NCBI GenBank assembly: GCA_947462255.1
Contig: CANHOA010000007.1
Coordinates: forward strand, 1 to 64,000
Source of the DNA: Flavobacteriales bacterium
GTDB lineage: Bacteria > Bacteroidota > Bacteroidia > Flavobacteriales_D > Crocinitomicaceae
DNA: 64,000 bases
Direction: 5' to 3'
Shown: positions 28,752 through 36,775 of the stretch, one piece after another
Position numbering within the stretch: the first letter of the stretch is position 1
Layout of the letters: the number at the start of each line of letters is the position of its first letter
The notes under the pieces: model-generated
What the model was told of the DNA's origin: nothing
What the model saw: only the letters and a program-made list of their open reading frames with translations
The model's database searches: none
Translations under genes and position numbers: made by a program

Positions 28752-28782
28752 TTTATTAACAATAAAAACTAACTTAACTTTG
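28752..28782 (+). promoter_or_regulatory. Probable promoter of the 28812 barrel gene
   Basis: TTTA at 28752-28755, 19 nt, then TAACTTTG at 28775-28782; the -7 box is a perfect match to TAnnTTTG. ATG at 28812 gives a leader of about 25 nt. Confidence 0.5.
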
Positions 28783-28811
28783 TACAGGTATTCATAATAA
28801 ATTTTTAATGT

Positions 28812-29492
28812 ATGACATCAAAACTATTTTTAAGTTCTTTGTTGGTATTCCTAGTTTCTAATCTACAAAGCCAAGTAAGTTTAAGTTTAGGAACAGGAGT
28901 TTTGAAGGGATTTGGAGTTCCTAAAACGTTCTATGGCTTTCAAGGTGGATTTGAATTACCCAAAAATAACGACGTTACCTTTTACGCCAGATTAGGGTAT
29001 TATTTTCCAAGGAATGAAGGCGACACCATGACGGCCAATGTTACTGCTATTGATTTAACGACTAGCCCGTATAACCTTAGTGTAAATTACCTAAGCTCCA
29101 CAAACTATACTACTATTGAAGGAGGAACACGCTATTATCTCGGTAATGATTACGATAACGGTTTTTCAATTTATGGTGGTAGCAACTTCATGCTAATCAT
29201 TAATTCAGTTAAAAACAACTACGAGAAATTAGATTATACAGGACAATATGAATGGGAGAATAATTATGAGCTTCCCCAAAATACGGAAGATAAAGGGAAA
29301 ATTATAAGCATTGCCTTAGGCTTACAAGGCGGAGTGAAATATACTTTTCCAGCAAGAGGAACTATTTTTGCCGACCTTACGGGAAGCTATGCGATATTTG
29401 GAAAGGCAAGTAATCAGACAGCTGCTAATTCTAATCTATACGCCCCAATGATTTTTTCTTTCAATGTAGGGTATCGTAAAGATTTATATTAA
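28812..29492 (+). CDS. Outer-membrane beta-barrel protein
   Basis: 226 aa with a signal peptide (LFLSSLLVFLVSNLQSQ). The mature part alternates polar and hydrophobic residues in strand-sized segments (DVTFYARLGYYFP, YTTIEGGTRYYLG, FSIYGGSNFMLI, GTIFADLTGSYAIFG) and ends in MIFSFNVGYRKDLY, with an aromatic C-terminal residue typical for outer-membrane barrels. No closer assignment is possible. The stop overlaps the convergent aroK stop by 4 bp. Confidence 0.75.
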   Translation: MTSKLFLSSLLVFLVSNLQSQVSLSLGTGVLKGFGVPKTFYGFQGGFELPKNNDVTFYARLGYYFPRNEGDTMTANVTAIDLTTSPYNLSVNYLSSTNYTTIEGGTRYYLGNDYDNGFSIYGGSNFMLIINSVKNNYEKLDYTGQYEWENNYELPQNTEDKGKIISIALGLQGGVKYTFPARGTIFADLTGSYAIFGKASNQTAANSNLYAPMIFSFNVGYRKDLY

Positions 29493-30013
29493 GATCCTTT
29501 AATCTTCGCAATAAGTAGATTCGCTTGTTCTTCAATGGGTAAGTCACCGTTGCTAACACAATCAGCTTTTTTATAAAAAATTTCCCGTTCGTTTAATAAA
29601 CTGGTAATGGTTTCTACTAATTCTTCGTTAGGAACAGCGGAAATTAATGGTCGATCGTGTTTCTGCTCTAATAAGCGAGCATATAACACCGTAGGACTAC
29701 ACTCCAAGTAAATAACAAGGCCTATTTTTAAAAGAGTTTCCAAATTATTATTGTGGCAGGGTAAGCCCCCACCTACTGCACAAACAAATGAGCTTTCTGC
29801 TGATACTAAGTTTAGCCAATCCGATTCTTTCTGCCGAAAATACTCCCATGAATGCTGTTGGACGATCTCAGTCACAGATTTCCCCTCCATCCGCTCAATA
29901 ACTTCATCAGAATCGATAAATGGACAATCCATTTGAGCTGCTAGATGCTTGCCCAAAGAAGTTTTACCTGCAGCCATGAAACCAATAAGAAATAGTCTAT
30001 TTTGGGAATCCAA
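29489..30013 (-). CDS. aroK: Shikimate kinase
   Basis: Phosphorylates shikimate in aromatic amino acid synthesis. 174 aa, usual length. Walker A is GFMAAGKTSLGKHLA; DSDEVIE holds the shikimate-binding Asp and Mg ligand; EYFRQKESDW and the CAVGGGLP loop (GGG) bind shikimate; LLEQKHDRPLI is the lid with the catalytic Arg. Faces away from tRNA-Lys. Confidence 0.95.
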   Translation of the reverse strand: MDSQNRLFLIGFMAAGKTSLGKHLAAQMDCPFIDSDEVIERMEGKSVTEIVQQHSWEYFRQKESDWLNLVSAESSFVCAVGGGLPCHNNNLETLLKIGLVIYLECSPTVLYARLLEQKHDRPLISAVPNEELVETITSLLNEREIFYKKADCVSNGDLPIEEQANLLIAKIKGS

Positions 30014-30090
30014 TCTATGAAGTTTAAAAATTGAAAATCAGTGAATTAAAAAATTTATCTTAAAAAAGAGCGAATTTACCAATTTAATGA

Positions 30091-30121
30091 TTTGATAAAC
30101 AAAATAATCAATGTATATTTG
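30091..30121 (+). promoter_or_regulatory. Promoter of tRNA-Lys
   Basis: TTTG at 30091-30094 and TATATTTG at 30114-30121 are separated by exactly 19 nt, a full match to the Bacteroidota housekeeping consensus. The tRNA begins 16 nt later. Confidence 0.8.
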
Positions 30122-30136
30122 CACCCCAAATTGATT

Positions 30137-30209
30137 GATTCCTTAGCTCAGCTGGTAGAGCAATACACTTTTAATGTATGGGCCCTGGGTTCGAATCCCA
30201 GAGGGATCA
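30137..30209 (+). tRNA. tRNA-Lys (anticodon TTT)
   Basis: 73 nt. Acceptor stem GATTCCT (30137-30143) pairs with AGGGATC (30202-30208) with one G-U; D arm GCTC/GAGC at 30146-30149 and 30158-30161; anticodon stem ATACA/TGTAT with loop CTTTTAA (30068-74 of the arm, at 30168-30174) gives anticodon TTT at 30170-30172; T arm CTGGG/CCCAG with TTCGAAT. Discriminator A at 30209. The genomic 3' end continues CAA, so CCA must be added after transcription. Confidence 0.97.
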
Positions 30210-30210
30210 C

Positions 30211-30261
30211 AAAAAGAGAGTGAGAAGCAGAGCGAGAGCGATGATTTCTTACTCTCTTTTT
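30211..30261 (+). terminator. Hairpin terminator of tRNA-Lys
   Basis: AAAAAGAGAGT (30211-30221) is a perfect 11-bp complement of ACTCTCTTTTT (30251-30261), with a 29-nt loop and a T5 run at the end. It starts two bases after the tRNA and so probably ends its transcript. The same hairpin recurs at 30572-30644 with a longer loop. Confidence 0.65.
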
Positions 30262-30266
30262 ACTTC
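30231..30266 (+). repeat. 36-bp direct repeat, copy 1 of 3
   Basis: Begins AGCGAGAGCGATGATTTC and ends at TTTTTACTTC. Copies at 30231-30266, 30308-30343 (one mismatch) and 30614-30649. Copies 1 and 3 form the 3' half of the hairpins that follow the tRNA end and its duplicate; copy 2 lacks the partner arm. Confidence 0.9.
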
Positions 30267-30267
30267 A

Positions 30268-30295
30268 TTCTCTTTCTCTTTCTCTTTCTCTTTCT
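30268..30295 (+). repeat. Hexanucleotide tandem repeat (TTCTCT)
   Basis: About 4.7 tandem units of TTCTCT between the first and second 36-bp repeats. Non-coding; likely to vary in length by slippage. Confidence 0.9.
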
Positions 30296-30307
30296 GTTAT
30301 TTTTTAT

Positions 30308-30343
30308 AGCGAGAGCGATGATTTCTTGCTCTCTTTTTACTTC
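30308..30343 (+). repeat. 36-bp direct repeat, copy 2 of 3
   Basis: Same as 30231-30266 apart from one A-to-G change, which breaks the ACTCTC arm to GCTCTC. No AAAAAGAGAGT arm lies just upstream. Confidence 0.9.
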
Positions 30344-30371
30344 GAACTCATTCTCTTTCTGTTACTTGAAT

Positions 30372-30452
30372 AAAGCCCAAACTATGCGTAGCATAGTGGA
30401 CTCTATGCTTGGACTGAGCCAAAGACAGGGTTCATGAAATACTCCCAGAGGG
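30372..30452 (+). repeat. 81-bp direct repeat, copy 1
   Basis: Begins AAAGCCCAAACTATGCG and ends TACTCCCAGAGGG; the second copy is 114 bp further on (30486-30566) with two differences. Inside is a small perfect palindrome, CTATGC-GTA-GCATAG, followed by another CTATGC that could pair alternatively. The last 10 bases (TCCCAGAGGG) equal part of the tRNA-Lys 3' end. Confidence 0.9.
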
Positions 30453-30485
30453 CAGGAACTTGTTCCTGTAAGCGAGAAAAATAGA

Positions 30486-30566
30486 AAAGCCCAAACTATG
30501 CGTAGCATAGTGGACGCTATGCTTGGACTGAACCAAAGACAGGGTTCATGAAATACTCCCAGAGGG
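30486..30566 (+). repeat. 81-bp direct repeat, copy 2
   Basis: Second copy of 30372-30452; at its right end it runs straight into the 30-base copy of the tRNA-Lys 3' end. Confidence 0.9.
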
Positions 30567-30649
30567 ATCACAAAAAGAGAGTGAGACCGCGCAGGAGCAC
30601 CGAAGGTAAACAGAGCGAGAGCGATGATTTCTTACTCTCTTTTTACTTC
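30557..30649 (+). repeat. Duplicate of tRNA-Lys 3' end plus terminator
   Basis: 30557-30586 is identical over 30 bases to 30196-30225, which covers the T-arm 3' strand, the acceptor 3' strand and the left terminator arm. The right arm ACTCTCTTTTT recurs at 30634-30644. The loop is 51 nt instead of 29 because of an extra CCGCGCAGGAGCACCGAAG-type insertion. No other part of a tRNA is present, so it is a partial copy. The remaining non-coding stretch to 30741 shows nothing further. Confidence 0.85.
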
Positions 30650-30741
30650 GTTGAAGTTCTGTATTAATTAATGCTAAAGTTCAGGATTTATCAACGTTTC
30701 AATGGATTTTATCTATTCTTTGCTGACATTATACACAATGC

Positions 30742-31224
30742 CTAAAGTTTTTTATAATAGCCCTTTGTAATCAACTGCATTGTTCTTAGTAATGGATATT
30801 GTTCGGGAATAGCATTTTCAGCCATAATTCCTTTTTCTATAACTTTAGCTTGGATTTCTTTCACAAATTCATCGATAGATATTATTTTTCCACCGCCAAT
30901 AGTATTTCTGGTCTTTGGGTGGGTTATTAGAATAGCTATCTGTTCAATCTCGACATCATCTTTTAGCCATTTAAAGATAGAATCCGTTATGTACTTTTTT
31001 CCAGCGTCGAATTTTTTACTAAACCGTTTTTCTCTTTTATCCCAACTATCAGCATCTAATGATGGCTCGAAGTGAATTAAATGATTGGTATTTGGATTAT
31101 ATGCAATGATATCTAACTCCATTTCCCAACCACCACCTTGTAGTCTGCCTACTTTAATATTATGTTTGACTAAATAACCAAGCCAATCATAGTATTCATA
31201 TACGAGTTGTTCTAAGTGAGTCAT
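30742..31224 (-). CDS. Unrecognised protein with PD-(D/E)xK-like motif
   Basis: 160 aa, soluble, no signal peptide. The N-terminal part contains EYYDWLGYLVKHN, then EMELDIIAYNPNTNHLIHFEPS: an E, then D followed by two strands and HFE, which resembles the E...D...ExK core of restriction-endonuclease-like folds, although the final Lys is replaced by Pro-Ser. KREKRFSKKFDAGKKYI is basic and could touch nucleic acid. IAILITHPKTRN and a C-terminal helix follow. The function is not known; nuclease-like is inference. It lies 92 bp downstream of, and on the same strand as, the 850-aa gene, and 92 bp from the repeat cluster. Confidence 0.6.
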   Translation of the reverse strand: MTHLEQLVYEYYDWLGYLVKHNIKVGRLQGGGWEMELDIIAYNPNTNHLIHFEPSLDADSWDKREKRFSKKFDAGKKYITDSIFKWLKDDVEIEQIAILITHPKTRNTIGGGKIISIDEFVKEIQAKVIEKGIMAENAIPEQYPLLRTMQLITKGYYKKL

Positions 31225-31315
31225 GATATTATATAGTTAATTGTATGTAATGTCAGCTAAGGTTTACTTGTAGGAGCATATCCGATGGGTTGAGCTTACA
31301 TGCTGTTAAAAGGCC

Positions 31316-33868
31316 TTAAATTATTTCAAGAATTTCTGGTTTAGTTATGTAGGATGTTCCATTTATGTGAGAACCGAAGCCAACTTTTTCCCAAAAACGA
31401 TTGTCTCCTCTATCAAAATAAGTTCTAAGGACAGGGTCGGCAGAATCAAATCCCCCCCCCTTTTGTAGCCAAGTATACTCCAAATAAGTTATAGCTTCTC
31501 CTTTTTTTAATTTAGATTTTTCTTTACTGTAATGATATGCTTTAAACTCAACTATTGAACCCTTTTTTATGATTCTTTTGCTATTAAATTCGGAAATAAT
31601 ATCGCTTTTTATTTTTACTGCAAATTTTATTGTTTGAATAGTTATACCTAAATATAATAAAATATTCCTTGCAGCTATATTTTCGCCGCCATCACAATTG
31701 TTTTTAGAGTTTAAATAAAATAGCTGAAGATATTTTAAATGGTTTAAGTTTTTTACTTTAACCAAAACTTGATCTTCAATTATTTTACCTTCTTTTGCTA
31801 TTTTAATTAAAGGTTCAATATCATTTTCTGAAAATGAATTTTGTTTAATTAAAAATAGTTCCTCAATATTTTTACCTTTATTATGACAAAATCCATTATT
31901 ATCAACTAAGAATTCCTCACCGCTCTGAATGATAAAGAACCAATTAGGTACTTTTGCGGTTTTAATTTGACTATAATATCCTTTTTTCTTAAAATTATCC
32001 AAGACAATATTTCCAGACTGATCAATCAAATAATCGAAATAATCTCCATAGCCTTTTTGAAGCCCAAAATAAAAACCAAATTTACTAATATCTTCATAAT
32101 CATGGTCGACTTTAATATCCTTCCAATCACCGGTTAACCAGTCTATTAAAAGTAACTCAGAATGATTATAATTTTTAATAAATAAAGAGGTGAGTGTATT
32201 GTAATTATCAGCATAACCCTTTGGTTTTCCCAGTGAATAAATTGTTTGGTTGTTTTTTAGACTTACTATCTCTTTGTAATCATCATCAAGCCAAAAATAT
32301 TTTTCTCCAATTTCATTATAAGACCCAAAGTCTTTAACTATATGATTTCCTAAAGTATCAATGCAAAATAGCTTGGTGTATTTTTCAAATTCACTAATCT
32401 GCTTACCATCCTTAAAATACTTTACGAATGTTTTATCTTTAATTTCATAAAAATAAGTGTCAAATTTAACTTCAAAATAACCCTTAAAAACTCTTGTGAC
32501 ACTTTCGCCTTGTTTTAAAGTAAAATCAAGTTTAAATTCCTCAAGTGATTCTGTTTTTTCAATAAATCGAAAATATCTAGAATTAGTATTTTTCTCAAAT
32601 ACTATACTAAAATTATTATCACCCAAATATGAGCACCAACTATATGAATCAATTAAAACTTTACCATTTAAATACAAGAGCTGTTTTTTATCTCCTGCTG
32701 TTTCAAAAAAACCATAACCAATAGTAGATACATTGTTAAAATTTGATTTATAGAATGTTTTGTTTTCTAAATCAATAAATGATTGTTTTTCATTTGTTAC
32801 CTTTACAGGTATCAATCCACGATAGCTGTGCTCAAAATAAAATCTTTCTTTTGATTTTAATTGATTAAAAATCTCTTTTCTAGATTTTTCTATATAGTAA
32901 TTATTTGTATCATTTTGATCAATTCGTTTAAAGCCATTTAAAACTTCTTCGCCAAGTTTATTTATCATTATATCACTACTCGAGCTAAGATAAACAAACG
33001 CAACTCCATTATCAAAAAAAGGTCCTGCATATTTATATTTGGGCTTTATTACCCAATTCATTTTAATATCTACGTACCCCCATAACTTTTCACCTTCCTT
33101 ACTTTGATAGGGTATTAATACAGATTTTAGAATGTCTTCTTTCCTTTTTCTTTCAATTTCAGTAACTAATTCAGCGTCTTTTCTTTTTTTATCTTCAAGA
33201 TGCTTTAATTCTTCATCTTTTCTTTTCTGGGCCTCTTGAATTATATGATTCTTTTGTCTCTCCTCCTCCTCTTGAGCCGCTATTTTTGCTAATTTAAAAT
33301 TTAGTTCATGTTCTTTTTTAGCTAATTCTTCTTCCTTTATTTTTAGCAGATCTTCTTTACTTTGAGTTTTGTTTACTTTAATTTCTTCGGTAAGAATTTT
33401 TGCTTTTCCTTGCTTCTTAATTATTTCAGATTTTAATGCTGAAAATTCACAAACCGTTTTAAGAGCTAATGCGATAAATTCAGGAAGTATTGAACTTATC
33501 TTCTCAAATAATTGATTAAGTGCGGGATTTTCATTCAAGTTTACTTTCCAAACCAATCGGATTCCATTTTCATTTTTAATTATATGGTTTACATTATCTT
33601 TTGACAAAGCCTCAACTTTGTTTAAGATTTCATTAAATCCAACAGTCGGTTCAGCAGAATAAAATCCCAAATGCACTTCCGTTTCGCCTTTATCGTTTGG
33701 CTCCTGAACTCGCCATGAAATATCTTCCCAGTATGGTTTGTCTTGATGAATCTTTGCAAGCCATTGTTTTTTTTGAGGAGCATAAGTTACTTTACTAATC
33801 TTTGTATCTGTAAGAGCGTCAACCTTTAAAGAAATTCTCTTTAAAAGATCTATTGCATTTTGTTCCAT
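31316..33868 (-). CDS. Large unrecognised protein: N-domain, coiled coil, WG repeats
   Basis: 850 aa, no signal peptide. Residues 1-160 are a mixed domain (VTYAPQKKQWLAKI, VHLGFYSAEP, RLVWKVNLNEN). About 165-250 is a charged coiled coil rich in Glu/Lys/Gln (KEEELAKKEHELNFKLAK). From about 255 strand-rich repeats begin; LWGYVDIKMNWVIKPKYKYAGPFFDNGVAFV is a recognisable WG (KWG) repeat, and later ones are diverged. A C-terminal module from about 750 holds IIKKGSIVEFKAYHYS and a G9 nucleotide tract (codons about 800-803). Its base composition looks poorer in G+C than the flanking genes. Function unknown; with the gene at 30742 it may form an accessory unit. Confidence 0.7.
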   Translation of the reverse strand: MEQNAIDLLKRISLKVDALTDTKISKVTYAPQKKQWLAKIHQDKPYWEDISWRVQEPNDKGETEVHLGFYSAEPTVGFNEILNKVEALSKDNVNHIIKNENGIRLVWKVNLNENPALNQLFEKISSILPEFIALALKTVCEFSALKSEIIKKQGKAKILTEEIKVNKTQSKEDLLKIKEEELAKKEHELNFKLAKIAAQEEEERQKNHIIQEAQKRKDEELKHLEDKKRKDAELVTEIERKRKEDILKSVLIPYQSKEGEKLWGYVDIKMNWVIKPKYKYAGPFFDNGVAFVYLSSSSDIMINKLGEEVLNGFKRIDQNDTNNYYIEKSRKEIFNQLKSKERFYFEHSYRGLIPVKVTNEKQSFIDLENKTFYKSNFNNVSTIGYGFFETAGDKKQLLYLNGKVLIDSYSWCSYLGDNNFSIVFEKNTNSRYFRFIEKTESLEEFKLDFTLKQGESVTRVFKGYFEVKFDTYFYEIKDKTFVKYFKDGKQISEFEKYTKLFCIDTLGNHIVKDFGSYNEIGEKYFWLDDDYKEIVSLKNNQTIYSLGKPKGYADNYNTLTSLFIKNYNHSELLLIDWLTGDWKDIKVDHDYEDISKFGFYFGLQKGYGDYFDYLIDQSGNIVLDNFKKKGYYSQIKTAKVPNWFFIIQSGEEFLVDNNGFCHNKGKNIEELFLIKQNSFSENDIEPLIKIAKEGKIIEDQVLVKVKNLNHLKYLQLFYLNSKNNCDGGENIAARNILLYLGITIQTIKFAVKIKSDIISEFNSKRIIKKGSIVEFKAYHYSKEKSKLKKGEAITYLEYTWLQKGGGFDSADPVLRTYFDRGDNRFWEKVGFGSHINGTSYITKPEILEII
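31452..31460 (-). repeat. Homopolymer G9 tract inside the 850-aa gene
   Basis: Nine C on the plus strand (nine G in the coding strand) encode the last base of Lys and Gly-Gly-Gly. It is in frame as given; gain or loss of one base would replace about the last 48 residues. Confidence 0.9.
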
Positions 33869-34098
33869 GATTTAGCTTTTTCATTGTTTAATCCCGACCT
33901 TATTTAGGATAGGTTTAATTCAAATATATAATATATTTATGGTGTTCGTTGCAATTGGATTACAAAATTTTTAAGGAGTATTAATTGGTTCATATTTCAG
34001 CGCCCTTATAAATTTATAGTGGTGTAAAATCTTAAGTAAATAATAATCTTTGTAACTTTCGCAAAGGAAAATATTATCACTTATAGATTAGAATACAA

Positions 34099-34857
34099 AT
34101 GTTTCTATTTATCGATCGGTACAAATTAGGAATTCTCACTGCCTTTGCGGTTTATATTGGCTTTTTCATGTACCTTGAAATGCAAACCTACACCCGTTAT
34201 TTTCCAATTATTCCTTTTAATGATGAGCCATTAGTTGAATTACAAAAGGAGGAATTATTGCTTACACCAGAACAAATTCAGATACAGCAAGATTTAAATT
34301 CGGGTGATTTAAAAAATATTTCTAGAGATCAAAATGATTCACGCGAACGCTCGAGCGAAAATTGGCAAGAAAATAAATCGGCTAAAGAAATTGAGCAATC
34401 CGTAAAAGATTATGAAAAAAGCTTGTACCAAGATAATGGTGGTGAACTCGAAAGAGCCAAAATTCTTAAAGAAAGTGAACAACGAAAAAATGATTTAAAA
34501 AAACAAGCACCCTTGAAAACTGATAATAGTGAGAGCAGTGGTTCAAAAACTGCTTATGCTGGAAATGTTATGGTGAGTTGGTCTTTAAGTCAACGAACTG
34601 CTCATCTAAATAACAATTGGTATGTTCGAAATCCTGGTTATACTTGTGGCCAAGGTTCATCAGGTAAAATCACCGTACAAATCAAGGTAAACCAAAATGG
34701 ATCAGTGATTGATGCAATTGTTTTATCATCAGGAGGTGCGAGTGACTGCATGACACAACAAGCGATTAAATATGCTAAACTATCTCGGTTTAATTATTCA
34801 AAAACAGCAGCAACCAGCCAAGTTGGGACCATTACATATACCTTCGTTTCTCAATAA
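34099..34857 (+). CDS. TonB-family protein
   Basis: 252 aa. One N-terminal membrane helix (LGILTAFAVYIGFFMYLEM) anchors it in the inner membrane. The long periplasmic linker (about 50-150) is rich in Gln, Glu, Lys and Ser rather than Pro. The C-terminal 80 residues (WYVRNPGYTCGQGSSGKITVQIKVNQNGSVIDAIVLSSGGASDCMTQ...AKLSRFNYS) are a TonB C-terminal domain of the type common in Bacteroidota. No exbB or exbD adjoins it. It could serve the receptors in this window, or be a TonB-like protein with another role. Confidence 0.75.
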   Translation: MFLFIDRYKLGILTAFAVYIGFFMYLEMQTYTRYFPIIPFNDEPLVELQKEELLLTPEQIQIQQDLNSGDLKNISRDQNDSRERSSENWQENKSAKEIEQSVKDYEKSLYQDNGGELERAKILKESEQRKNDLKKQAPLKTDNSESSGSKTAYAGNVMVSWSLSQRTAHLNNNWYVRNPGYTCGQGSSGKITVQIKVNQNGSVIDAIVLSSGGASDCMTQQAIKYAKLSRFNYSKTAATSQVGTITYTFVSQ

Positions 34858-34888
34858 AGTCGCTCAATTTAATCTTTACTGCTCTATC

Positions 34889-36205
34889 TTACGATACGAT
34901 TTCGCCATATAAATCGAAATGATCAGCACTTGTAATTTGAATATCAGCAAAATCCCCTATTCGAATAAAATTGTCCGCTGTTTTCTTTACCAAAACTTCA
35001 TTGTCTACTTCGGGAGAGTCGAATTCTGTTCTTCCAATGAAATAATCTCCCTCAACACGATCAAAAAGTACTGAGAATATTTTCCCAACTTTAAGCTGAT
35101 TCAATTCGTAACTAATTCCTGCCTGCAATTCCATTATGGCATCTGCACGTTCTTTTTTAACCTTTGCAGGAACATCATCCTCTAATAAGTATGCAGAAGT
35201 ATTTTCTTCGTGAGAATAGGTAAAGATCCCTAAACGATCAAATTTACTGCGTTTAACCCACTCATACATTTCTTGAAAATCAGCCTCCGTTTCACCTGGA
35301 TATCCAGCAATCAGTGTTGTTCGTAATGCAATCCCTGGAACTTTAGCTCGAATCTCCGAAATCAATGCTTCCGTTTTCTCACGTGTAGTTCCCCTTTTCA
35401 TCGATTGCAAGATACGTGTTGAACCGTGCTGCAAAGGCATGTCTAGATAATTACAAATATTCTTCTTTTCCCTCATTACGTCCAATACCTCCATCGGAAA
35501 ACCACTTGGGAAAGCATAATGCAGACGAATCCAAGCGATTCCTTCCACTTCAGATAATTGTGTTAACAAATCTGCTAATGCGCGCTTTTTGTACAAATCC
35601 AAACCATAATACGTTAAATCTTGCGCGATCAACATTAACTCCTTCACCCCTTTTGCGGCGAGTGATTTTGCTTGAAGTATCAAATCTTCAATTGGAGTGG
35701 AAAGATGCTTGCCCCGCATAATTGGAATGGCACAGAAAGAACAAGGGCGATCACAACCCTCCGCAATCTTAAAATAAGCATAATGAGAAGGGGTCGTTAA
35801 TAAACGCTCACCCACTAATTCGTGCTTGTAATCAGCTTTTAATGTTTTCAGTAACCTTGGCAAATCACGTGTGCCAAAATAAGCATCAACCTCCGGAATT
35901 TCCTTTTCTAAATCATCTTTATAGCGTTCAGAGAGACAGCCCGTCACGTAAACCTTATCGACTAAACCTTCTTTTTTTGCTTCTGCAAAACGGATTATGG
36001 TATCAATAGATTCCTGCTTAGCATTATCAATGAAGCCACAGGTGTTGATAATCACAACAGACGAATCGTCGTGCATCGATTCATGTTCAACATCAAAATT
36101 ATTTGCTTTCAGTTGTGCCATTAGAACCTCTGAATCATAAAGATTCTTCGAACATCCTAGCGTAACAACATTAACTTTATTCTTCTTTAAGGTTTTTGTT
36201 TTCAT
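34889..36205 (-). CDS. rimO: Ribosomal protein S12 methylthiotransferase
   Basis: Radical-SAM methylthiotransferase acting on the conserved Asp of S12. 438 aa. The UPF0004 domain begins VVTLGCSKNLYDSEVLMAQL with cluster-binding Cys, INTCGFI and TGCLSERY; the radical SAM CxxxCxxC is CDRPCSFCAIPIMRGKH; the C-terminal TRAM domain starts about residue 375. The S12 form is favoured over MiaB by GCSKN and by LIAQDLTYYG. Convergent with the TonB-like gene. Confidence 0.95.
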   Translation of the reverse strand: MKTKTLKKNKVNVVTLGCSKNLYDSEVLMAQLKANNFDVEHESMHDDSSVVIINTCGFIDNAKQESIDTIIRFAEAKKEGLVDKVYVTGCLSERYKDDLEKEIPEVDAYFGTRDLPRLLKTLKADYKHELVGERLLTTPSHYAYFKIAEGCDRPCSFCAIPIMRGKHLSTPIEDLILQAKSLAAKGVKELMLIAQDLTYYGLDLYKKRALADLLTQLSEVEGIAWIRLHYAFPSGFPMEVLDVMREKKNICNYLDMPLQHGSTRILQSMKRGTTREKTEALISEIRAKVPGIALRTTLIAGYPGETEADFQEMYEWVKRSKFDRLGIFTYSHEENTSAYLLEDDVPAKVKKERADAIMELQAGISYELNQLKVGKIFSVLFDRVEGDYFIGRTEFDSPEVDNEVLVKKTADNFIRIGDFADIQITSADHFDLYGEIVS

Positions 36206-36316
36206 GTATTAATCTTACCACAAAGGTAAACCAACAAAATGAAAAGAATAGCTATTTTGAAACAATTGAAATTATTTAGTGATTTTAAACTTAATGGTAT
36301 TAATTTTGAATTCTAA

Positions 36317-36772
36317 ATGAAAAATTCGATAATGAAATTTATTCTCATTTTAATTTGTAGTAGCCTTTTTGTAGCGTGTAAATGCCAAAAAAAGATTGTA
36401 GAACAAAATAACATGAACAACCAAGAGACACTTCTTATCGGCAAAGTAGAAATGCATAGTGATTCATCCGATGTGATTAAGATAGAAGATGCGAAAATTG
36501 TTGGGAACAAGTTAGAAATCAAGGTAAGTTATGGTGGTGGTTGCGAAAATCATTCGTTTGAATTAATCGGCAGTCCAAACATTTCGAAATCTCTCCCGCC
36601 TATCCGATCGATTCAATTGATTCATAGTGCTAATAAAGATGCCTGTAAAGCCCTTATCATTAAAGAGATGGCTTTTGATATTTCTGCTTTTACTTATAAA
36701 AAAGAGAGCGGAAACACCATATATTTGCAGTTAGGTGGCTGGGATGAAAAACTACTTTACACTTACCCTTGA
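36317..36772 (+). CDS. Lipoprotein of unknown function
   Basis: 151 aa. A type II signal peptide is clear: ILILICSSLFVACKCQ with the lipobox FVAC. The start is either ATG 36317 or ATG 36332; both leave the lipobox intact. The mature protein includes VEMHSDSSDVIKIEDAKIVGNKLEIKVSYGGGCENHSFELIGSP, a pattern I recall in short Bacteroidota lipoproteins, but with no known role. Its stop is adjacent to the TlyA-family gene, so the two may be cotranscribed. Confidence 0.75.
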   Translation: MKNSIMKFILILICSSLFVACKCQKKIVEQNNMNNQETLLIGKVEMHSDSSDVIKIEDAKIVGNKLEIKVSYGGGCENHSFELIGSPNISKSLPPIRSIQLIHSANKDACKALIIKEMAFDISAFTYKKESGNTIYLQLGGWDEKLLYTYP

Positions 36773-36775
36773 TTG

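Noticed and set aside
30174-30571. Two open frames across the tRNA and the repeats (plus 30174-30437, minus 30362-30571)
   Set aside because: They overlap a tRNA and direct repeats, and their proteins are low complexity or a repeat of the same peptide; no support as genes.
30196-30650. CRISPR array
   Set aside because: Repeats are of unequal length and spacing with no uniform spacers, and no cas genes are present.
31225-31315. Short open stretch between the two accessory genes as a possible RNA or toxin gene
   Set aside because: No start with a plausible reading frame or structure was seen in the 91 bases.
36773-36775. TTG as the start of the TlyA-family gene
   Set aside because: An ATG follows immediately and gives the normal S4 start; the TTG adds only one residue.
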